From: Halothiobacillus neapolitanus
GTDB taxonomy: Bacteria; Pseudomonadota; Gammaproteobacteria; Halothiobacillales; Halothiobacillaceae
DNA: 5,230 bases
Reading direction: 5' to 3'
Assembly: GCA_020721485.1 (NCBI GenBank)
Contig: DYMR01000138.1
Span: 1 to 5,230, forward strand
The position numbers and the translations under genes were made by a program. Below, one piece after another: positions 1-4,367 of this stretch (position 1 is the stretch's first letter; each line of letters opens with the position of its first letter). A model generated the notes under the pieces. That model ran no database searches and was not told the DNA's origin. It was given only the letters and a program-made list of their open reading frames with translations.

Positions 1-9
1 CGTTGCCAT
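1..9 (-). CDS. Possible start of pstC (three codons only, cut by window edge)
   Basis: On the minus strand an ATG at 9-7 is followed by GCA ACG, reading Met-Ala-Thr, before the window ends. It is preceded by a weak ribosome-binding-like GAG about 8 nt upstream (GAGAAACCTCC-ATG). In most proteobacterial pst operons pstS is followed by the permease gene pstC in the same orientation, so a pstC start here is expected from context. The sequence shows only three codons, so the identity is inference from gene order. The plus strand at this edge has no credible ORF. Confidence 0.3.
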
Positions 10-57
10 GGAGGTTTCTCGTCACTTAAGAAAAAGGTTGCGAACGGACGACCGTTA

Positions 58-111
58 TTTTTTTGATTGAAGGCTTCGCGCTGCGCGAAACACCGGCTTC
101 AATCAAAAAAA
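58..111 (-). repeat. Long stem-loop 3 between pstS and probable pstC
   Basis: A perfect 15-bp inverted repeat: TTTTTTTGATTGAAG at 58-72 against CTTCAATCAAAAAAA at 97-111. An inner hairpin lies in the 24-nt centre (TTCGCG 75-80 with CGCGAA 84-89). On either strand the U-run is on the 5' side and the A-run on the 3' side, so the stem lacks the 3' U-tract of an intrinsic terminator. The position after a binding-protein gene and before probable permease genes fits a structure that blocks 3' exonuclease decay or partly attenuates read-through, as known for malE-malF. That role is inference; the pairing is plain in the sequence. Confidence 0.7.
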
Positions 112-140
112 GTGTGGGCACTATAACGGTGCACCCACAC
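112..140 (-). repeat. Stem-loop 2 downstream of pstS
   Basis: GTGTGGG at 112-118 pairs perfectly with CCCACAC at 134-140. The stem continues through CAC 119-121 with GTG 129-131 after a two-base bulge (132-133), leaving a 7-nt loop. It directly abuts the long stem-loop at 58-111. No U-tract follows on either strand. Confidence 0.55.
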
Positions 141-141
141 A

Positions 142-171
142 CCGAGGAAGCGGAACACCGCCGACCCTCGG
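142..171 (-). repeat. Stem-loop 1 downstream of pstS
   Basis: CCGAGG at 142-147 pairs with CCTCGG at 166-171. Nested inside, GCGG at 150-153 pairs with CCGC at 158-161. It is the first structure met by a transcript leaving pstS, starting about 19 nt after the stop codon. No U-tract follows, so it is not a canonical intrinsic terminator. Confidence 0.45.
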
Positions 172-189
172 CAGGACTTGCTTAAGCCC

Positions 190-1230
190 TTATTTCAGTT
201 TGATTTTCGCCGCCCAAGAGGCTTCGATCAACTGAGCCACATCCGCCGGAATCGGGATGTAGTGCAGTTCTTCCGCAGCGGCTTGGCCGTGCTCCATGCT
301 CCACTTGAAGAAATCCAACACCGCTTGCACTTGAGCCGGATCGCTCGGGTTGGTGTGCACGATGGCGAAGGTTGAACCCGTGATCGGCCAGCTGTCATCA
401 CCCGGTTGATCGGTCAGCACCACGCGGAAGCCCGGCGTGCCTTTCCAATCCGCATGCGAAGCCGCTGCGCCAAAGTTTTTCATGGTCGGAGCAACCCGCT
501 TGCCGGCGCTGTTCATCATATCCATGTACGGCAGCTTGTTTTGCAGCGCGTAGGCATATTCCACATAACCGATCGAACCTTTGATGCGGTCGGTGTAAGA
601 AGCCACGCCTTCGTTGCCTTTACCGCCGAGGTTGCCTTTAGACAGCCAGTTTACGGTGGTGCCTTCGCCTACTTTTTCTTTCCACTCTGGGCTAACTTTG
701 CTCAGGTAGTTGGTGAAAATCGCCGTGGTGCCAGAGGCATCAGAGCGATGAACGACAGTGATGTCCATATCCGGCAATTTTTTGCCCGGGTTCAATTTTT
801 CAAGCGCCGGATCATTCCACTTGGTGATTTTGCCCATCATGATGTCGGCCAGAACCGGACCATCGATGACCAATTCGCCCTTGGTGATACCCGGGAGGTT
901 GGCAACGATCACCTCGCCGCCCATGATCAACGGCCATTGGGTCAGGCCATTTTTTTCCAGGTCTTCAACGGTCATCGGCGCATCAGAAGCACCAAAGTTC
1001 ACGGTGTTGGCAATAATTTGCTTGATGCCCGCGCCAGAACCGACGGATTGATAGTTCACCTCAACCCCTTTCTCGGTTTTGTAGGCAGCAGCCCACTTGG
1101 AGATGATCGGGTACGCGAAGGAAGAACCCGCGCCGGTGATGGTTTTCACCTCTTCGGCTTGGGCAGTGACTGCGAAGGCCGTGGTGGCAGCGAGAATCGC
1201 GCCAGCAATCAGTTTCTTGTTCAGTTTCAT
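190..1230 (-). CDS. pstS: PstS, phosphate ABC transporter periplasmic substrate-binding protein
   Basis: Binds inorganic phosphate in the periplasm and delivers it to the PstCAB permease. It also contributes to phosphate sensing through PhoU/PhoR. The 346-residue protein starts with a Sec signal peptide: Lys-rich start, hydrophobic core at about 7-22, likely cleavage after AQA (about residue 25). Family motifs follow in order: TGAGSSF (32-38) near the mature N-terminus, SVGSGAGIKQI (62-72), GASDAP (80-85), MGKITKWNDP (132-141), HRSDASGTTAIF (161-172), a phosphate-contacting stretch, and GSIGYVEYAYA (218-228). Length is normal for PstS. The start is supported by GAGGAG (minus strand, 1243-1238), 7 nt before the ATG. 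Upstream are tandem Pho boxes and a -10, so phosphate-starvation induction through PhoB is very likely. Downstream stem-loops separate it from a probable pstC. The long opposite-strand ORF over this gene is a shadow. Confidence 0.97.
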   Translation of the reverse strand: MKLNKKLIAGAILAATTAFAVTAQAEEVKTITGAGSSFAYPIISKWAAAYKTEKGVEVNYQSVGSGAGIKQIIANTVNFGASDAPMTVEDLEKNGLTQWPLIMGGEVIVANLPGITKGELVIDGPVLADIMMGKITKWNDPALEKLNPGKKLPDMDITVVHRSDASGTTAIFTNYLSKVSPEWKEKVGEGTTVNWLSKGNLGGKGNEGVASYTDRIKGSIGYVEYAYALQNKLPYMDMMNSAGKRVAPTMKNFGAAASHADWKGTPGFRVVLTDQPGDDSWPITGSTFAIVHTNPSDPAQVQAVLDFFKWSMEHGQAAAEELHYIPIPADVAQLIEASWAAKIKLK

Positions 1231-1237
1231 CGAAAAG

Positions 1238-1243
1238 CTCCTC
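1238..1243 (-). promoter_or_regulatory. Ribosome binding site of pstS
   Basis: GAGGAG on the minus strand, 7 nt before the pstS ATG. It is a strong Shine-Dalgarno match and fixes the start codon, in keeping with a protein made in large amounts. Confidence 0.8.
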
Positions 1244-1301
1244 GAACGAGACAGACAGTTTTAGGGTTAAATCCAGTCGCGCAGGTCGCGACCCGCAGCG
1301 G

Positions 1302-1307
1302 ATTATC
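1302..1307 (-). promoter_or_regulatory. -10 box of the PhoB-dependent pstS promoter
   Basis: GATAAT on the minus strand matches TATAAT at five of six positions. It begins 11 nt after the last TGTCAT half-site, which is the usual placement in promoters where a Pho box replaces the -35. No good -35 hexamer is present at the normal distance. Transcription would start near 1295, giving a leader of about 65 nt. That leader also holds a small hairpin (GTCGCG 1276-1281 with CGCGAC 1287-1292). Confidence 0.65.
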
Positions 1308-1318
1308 CGTACCAAAAA

Positions 1319-1357
1319 ATGACACTTCATGACAAAAACATGACATTTTGATGACAG
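1319..1357 (-). promoter_or_regulatory. Tandem Pho boxes (four PhoB half-sites) upstream of pstS
   Basis: On the minus strand four 7-mers occur in direct orientation: CTGTCAT (1357-1351), ATGTCAT (1346-1340), TTGTCAT (1335-1329) and GTGTCAT (1325-1319). Spacers are CAAA, GTTT and GAA, so the period is 11, 11 and 10 bp. This fits the known PhoB box of two CTGTCAT-like repeats separated by 4 bp, present here as two boxes in tandem as in the E. coli pstS promoter. PhoB dimers would bind head-to-tail on one DNA face and recruit RNA polymerase to the -10 at 1307-1302. Binding itself is inferred from the motif. Confidence 0.9.
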
Positions 1358-1403
1358 GCGCCCGGTGGAGCGATTTCACCCCGCACGGCGGAACTCTGCG
1401 GGC

Positions 1404-1431
1404 TGGACAGGGCGAAAAAATCGGCTATCTT
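1404..1431 (+). promoter_or_regulatory. Candidate sigma-70 promoter for the rhodanese gene
   Basis: TGGACA (1404-1409, five of six to TTGACA) and TATCTT (1426-1431, four of six to TATAAT) are 16 bp apart. A start near 1438 would give a 46-nt leader to the ATG at 1484 but only about 13 nt to the ATG at 1451. No other pair of comparable quality was noticed between the Pho boxes and the gene. Prediction only. Confidence 0.35.
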
Positions 1432-1483
1432 TCGTATCGGTTATTTACCGATGACCATAACGAAAAATAATCCTCTGATAAAT

Positions 1484-2308
1484 ATGATCAAATTCATCAC
1501 CGCCCCGCAATTATTGGCCGCGCGCTTGACGACCCACGCCCTGCCAGTGCTCGACCTCAGCACCGCCGACGCCCCGCTGGCCGGCACCCACCGCATCGGC
1601 TTCGACGGCATCGTGCGCAGCGAAGGCGACACCGTCGGGCTATTGCCCACGATCGAACAACTCAATACCGCCTTGCAGCACACGGGCATCACCCCGAATC
1701 TGCCGGTCGCCCTCATCGACGATCAACAAGGCTTGGCGGCATCGCGGCTGGCCTGGACGCTCGCCGTCTGCGGCTTTACCGACTTAATCATGATCGATGG
1801 CGGGCGCAACGCCCTACTGGCAACGGGCTGGCCGCACGGCGAACCGGCACCCACCGCCGCGACACCGCCGTTAACCTATGTGCTCGACGCGCACCACTGC
1901 ACCGCCGAAGCCATTCGCGACCATCTTGCACACCCCGATTGGCAAATCATCGACGCCCGCAGCCACGACGAGTACACCGGCGCCGATCAACGCGCGCGGC
2001 ACGCCGGCCACATCCCCGGCGCAATTCATTGCGACTGGCGCGAATTTTTTCGCCCGGATGCGCCCGATGTACTCCAACCGGACGACGCGATCCTCGCCCG
2101 CTTGGCCGCGCGAGGGATTCACCAAGAATCCCGCCGCACATTGGCGGTGTATTGCCAAAGCCATCGGCGCTCCAGCCTGATGTTTGCCGTGTTAAAGCAT
2201 CTGGGATTTAAGGATGTGCGCGGCTACCCCGGCGCGTGGTCGGACTGGGGCAATCGGGATGATGTGCCAATTCATCGACCACAGGCAGCCCGTTCAACGG
2301 CCAGGTGA
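1484..2308 (+). CDS. rhdA: Thiosulfate sulfurtransferase, two-domain rhodanese of the RhdA type
   Basis: Transfers sulfane sulfur, classically from thiosulfate to cyanide and in vivo probably to cellular thiols, through a cysteine persulfide. From the ATG at 1484 it has 274 residues, close to Azotobacter vinelandii RhdA (271). It has two rhodanese domains. The N-terminal one (about 8-118) has no catalytic cysteine loop and ends in AASRLAWTL and MIDGGRNALLATGWP. The C-terminal one has IIDARSHDEYTG (155-166), HAGHIPGAIH (173-182) and the active loop CQSHRRS with Cys224, followed by GYPGAWSDWGN. The loop resembles the CQTHHRS loop of RhdA rather than the CRKGVTA type of animal rhodanese. An in-frame ATG at 1451 would add 11 residues, but those codons are AT-rich with two ATA codons, unlike the rest. 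Neither start has a clear Shine-Dalgarno. The gene is divergent from pstS and convergent with mnmC, so probably monocistronic. The symbol follows the active-loop similarity and is moderately certain. Confidence 0.88.
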   Translation: MIKFITAPQLLAARLTTHALPVLDLSTADAPLAGTHRIGFDGIVRSEGDTVGLLPTIEQLNTALQHTGITPNLPVALIDDQQGLAASRLAWTLAVCGFTDLIMIDGGRNALLATGWPHGEPAPTAATPPLTYVLDAHHCTAEAIRDHLAHPDWQIIDARSHDEYTGADQRARHAGHIPGAIHCDWREFFRPDAPDVLQPDDAILARLAARGIHQESRRTLAVYCQSHRRSSLMFAVLKHLGFKDVRGYPGAWSDWGNRDDVPIHRPQAARSTAR

Positions 2309-2339
2309 AGACGCGCAATCGCCCGCATTCCCCCTAGCC

Positions 2340-2380
2340 CTTAGCAGGCTGTTGAAAAATGGTTTCAACAGCCTGTTAAG
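2340..2380. terminator. 18-bp inverted repeat between convergent genes, probable bidirectional terminator
   Basis: The arms 2340-2357 (CTTAGCAGGCTGTTGAAA) and 2363-2380 (TTTCAACAGCCTGTTAAG) are complementary except for one G-U position, around a 5-nt AATGG loop. The central 13 bp are perfect. It starts 31 nt after the rhodanese stop and ends 5 nt before the mnmC stop, so both transcripts would form the hairpin. A flanking U-tract is missing in both directions, which lowers certainty that it terminates intrinsically. It might instead be a dispersed palindromic repeat. Confidence 0.5.
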
Positions 2381-2385
2381 CCGAC

Positions 2386-4299
2386 TTACAAATCAATTTT
2401 TAAGGCATCGCCCAGCGCGCGCGGCAGCACGGCCGGTTCTTGGCAGATCAAGGCAGCCAGATGTTCGGCGCACAGCGGCGCGGTGCTGAGTCCGCGCGAA
2501 CCGTGCCCCACGCTGAGCCACAATGCCCCTGAACCTTCGGGTGTGTACGCGCCCACCCTGGGCAGCCGGTGGCGTGTGGTGGCGCGAAGGCTGACGCGGG
2601 CGGTATCGGCTTCTGCCGCCGCATCCCCGAAAGTTTTGAGCACATCGGGGCTGATGTCGCCCACGCGTCGGCGGTTTTCTTCGGTTTCTGCGACACGCAC
2701 GCGGGTATCGGTCTCCCGGGGCTTGAAGCTCGCGCCATACACCCGCCGCCCATCCGGCAGGTCGATCAAATAGCCCTCGCGCATCAGCGGCAGTGGCTGA
2801 CGGGCGCGCACGGCGGCATGCACATTGACCTGCCCGCGACAGGGGAAGATCACCGTCGCCAGCTCGGGCAATAGCAGTTCCCCTTCGGCACCAGCCGCGA
2901 TAATCAGGGTAGACGAGGCAAAGCAGGACGCACCGTGTTCATCCCTGCCCCGCCACTGCTGCTGTTCGGCTTGCCAGTGCAGGCTGGCGATGTGGGTGTT
3001 TGGCCGCAGCGTGATGCCCGGTTCCGCCGCCAAAGCCGCCAGCCAACTGAGTGGCGCCACCCAGCCCGCGCCGGGATACCACCAACCCGGCAAGGGGTGC
3101 GACAGGCCGGTTTTTGCGCTGAGTTCTGCCGCGCTGAGCGCGATGGCCAGCGAGGCATCGGGCGGATTTTGCGCCAGCAATCGCTGCTGCCGCGCCGCGT
3201 AGGCTTCATCCCGCACCACCTGATATGCGCCGGAAAACTCTGCCTGCACCGGACGCGACTGGGTGTGCGACAGGGGGTGTGATTGGGCGCGCAACTGAAG
3301 GATTTGCGCTCGGGAAAACCCCAGCCCCATCTGCACCAGTTGGCTGGGTAGGTTGTGATCGACCGTCAATAACGGCGTGAGCAAGCCCGCCGGATTGCCC
3401 GAAGCACCGGCGCCCGGCGCCGCGCGATCAAACACGGTGACGGCGATGCCGCGCCGCGCCAATGCATACGCCACGCTCAAACCGGCAATGCCCGCCCCCA
3501 GCACAACAGCCGATTCTGGCCGCATAAAAGATGCGTCTGGCGATTTGCCCCGCGCGTCGGCAGAACCATCCGATGGCGCAACAGCCAGCAATCGGTGCCG
3601 TTTGCCCGCAAAACCGGGCACTTTTTCTACGCAAAAACCGGCCGCACGCAGCGCATCGGCCACGGCTCGGGCGGCGGAATAAGTCGCCACGCGCGCACCG
3701 GGCGCGGCGCGCTGGAACAGGGCGGCGCAGAGGGCATTCGACCACATGACCTGATTGCGGGCGGGCGCAAAACCATCGAGATAAAAAGCATCAAAACGCG
3801 CCGCGCCCAGCGCCGCCAGCATCGGCAGCGCCTCGCCGTACAGCAGGGTCAGCACGATGCGCCCGCCCGCGAGATAGCGACGGTGAAAGCCGGGCGTGCC
3901 GTCCGGCCAGTGCGTGGACAGCTCCTCCGCCACGCCACAAAACGCCGGCCAGAGCTTGCGCAAGCGATCAAAATCTTGCCGCCGCCACGGATGTTTTTCG
4001 ATGGAGTAAAACCACAGCCGCGAGCGGCCAGACGGTGCCGCATCCAACAACGCCTGCGCCGTAACCAAAAACCCCAACCCCGTGCCGAAGCCCAGCTCCA
4101 GCACCGCCGTATCCCGATCTTCGGCAAAGCGGGCGGGCAGCGCGCAGGCTTCGACAAACACGGCGCGTTTTTCCGCCACGCCGCCGGCCTGAGAAAAATA
4201 GACATCGCCGTACTGGGGCGAAAACGGCGTGCCGTCTTCCCGCCAAACAATGTCGGCGGGGGCGAACGCGGGGGCGGAATTGTTATCGGGCGAGGTCAT
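2386..4299 (-). CDS. mnmC: MnmC, bifunctional tRNA wobble-uridine modification enzyme (oxidoreductase and methyltransferase)
   Basis: Completes mnm5(s2)U at position 34 of certain cytoplasmic tRNAs. The FAD-dependent C-terminal domain (MnmC1) removes the carboxymethyl group from cmnm5(s2)U, and the N-terminal domain (MnmC2/MnmD) methylates nm5(s2)U with S-adenosylmethionine. The 637-residue protein is slightly shorter than the E. coli enzyme (668). The methyltransferase domain (about 15-245) shows GDVYFS (31-36), the SAM-binding LELGFGTGLGF (67-77) and LDGFAPARN (174-182) with the likely catalytic Asp175. The usual Pro after RN is Gln183. The oxidoreductase domain starts near 262 with VVLGAGIAGLS (265-275), a dinucleotide-binding loop, then GASGNPAG, and ends with GHGSRGLSTAPLCAEHL. 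The start fits the family's N-terminal pattern (IVWREDGTPFSPQYGDVYFS) with about 12 extra residues, but no Shine-Dalgarno precedes it. The gene is divergent from the amidotransferase gene and convergent with the rhodanese gene. MnmEG, which makes its substrate, is not in the window. Confidence 0.96.
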   Translation of the reverse strand: MTSPDNNSAPAFAPADIVWREDGTPFSPQYGDVYFSQAGGVAEKRAVFVEACALPARFAEDRDTAVLELGFGTGLGFLVTAQALLDAAPSGRSRLWFYSIEKHPWRRQDFDRLRKLWPAFCGVAEELSTHWPDGTPGFHRRYLAGGRIVLTLLYGEALPMLAALGAARFDAFYLDGFAPARNQVMWSNALCAALFQRAAPGARVATYSAARAVADALRAAGFCVEKVPGFAGKRHRLLAVAPSDGSADARGKSPDASFMRPESAVVLGAGIAGLSVAYALARRGIAVTVFDRAAPGAGASGNPAGLLTPLLTVDHNLPSQLVQMGLGFSRAQILQLRAQSHPLSHTQSRPVQAEFSGAYQVVRDEAYAARQQRLLAQNPPDASLAIALSAAELSAKTGLSHPLPGWWYPGAGWVAPLSWLAALAAEPGITLRPNTHIASLHWQAEQQQWRGRDEHGASCFASSTLIIAAGAEGELLLPELATVIFPCRGQVNVHAAVRARQPLPLMREGYLIDLPDGRRVYGASFKPRETDTRVRVAETEENRRRVGDISPDVLKTFGDAAAEADTARVSLRATTRHRLPRVGAYTPEGSGALWLSVGHGSRGLSTAPLCAEHLAALICQEPAVLPRALGDALKIDL

Positions 4300-4316
4300 C
4301 AGGCTGAGTCATCAGG
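4295..4316. repeat. 9-bp direct repeat over the mnmC start codon
   Basis: GTCATCAGG occurs at 4295-4303 and again at 4308-4316 (plus strand), a period of 13 bp. On the minus strand each copy carries an ATG: the mnmC start (4299) and an out-of-frame ATG (4312). It could be a small local duplication or a protein binding site. Two copies of this length could also occur by chance. Confidence 0.5.
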
Positions 4317-4324
4317 GCATCGGC

Positions 4325-4333
4325 TGCTAAACT
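4325..4333 (+). promoter_or_regulatory. Candidate extended -10 promoter of the amidotransferase gene
   Basis: TGC-TAAACT has the TG of an extended -10 and a four-of-six -10 hexamer (4328-4333). The -35 region at 4305-4310 does not match sigma-70, as can be true of extended -10 or sigma-S-type promoters. A start near 4340 would place the transcript's 5' end at the base of the hairpin at 4339-4364. Weak prediction. Confidence 0.25.
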
Positions 4334-4356
4334 GGCGCGAGTCTACCTTGTGTCAA
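4326..4356 (-). promoter_or_regulatory. Candidate promoter of mnmC
   Basis: On the minus strand a perfect -35 hexamer TTGACA lies at 4356-4351. The best -10 near the expected distance is TTTAGC (4331-4326) with a long 19-bp spacer, only three of six to consensus. The -35 is convincing and the -10 is not. The site overlaps the leader and ribosome binding site of the divergent amidotransferase gene. Confidence 0.3.
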
Positions 4357-4364
4357 AAGGACTC
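4339..4364 (+). promoter_or_regulatory. Hairpin that pairs with the ribosome binding site of the amidotransferase gene
   Basis: The Shine-Dalgarno AAGGA (4357-4361, 6 nt before the ATG at 4368) lies in the 3' arm of a hairpin. CCTT 4346-4349 pairs with AAGG 4357-4360, and GAGT 4339-4342 with ACTC 4361-4364. There is a 3-nt bulge (4343-4345) and a 7-nt loop. The stem is short, so it may act as a weak, meltable cover over the site. The pairing is visible; a regulatory role is inference. Confidence 0.4.
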
Positions 4365-4367
4365 ACC

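Noticed and set aside
1..66. Short plus-strand ORF at the left edge
   Set aside because: All three plus frames stop within about 70 bases and none shows a family motif. The minus-strand reading with a possible pstC start fits the context better.
58..111. Intrinsic terminator after pstS
   Set aside because: The stem is strong, but its U-run is on the 5' arm in both orientations and no U-tract follows. It is listed as a stem-loop rather than a terminator.
406..1332. 308-residue plus-strand ORF opposite pstS
   Set aside because: It is antisense to a clear PstS, has no recognisable domain, and runs through the Pho boxes and promoter. It arises from GC-rich codon use.
2214..2489. Short plus-strand ORF spanning the rhodanese end and the inverted repeat
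   Set aside because: It overlaps two well-supported genes and the hairpin, and has no ribosome binding site or recognisable content.
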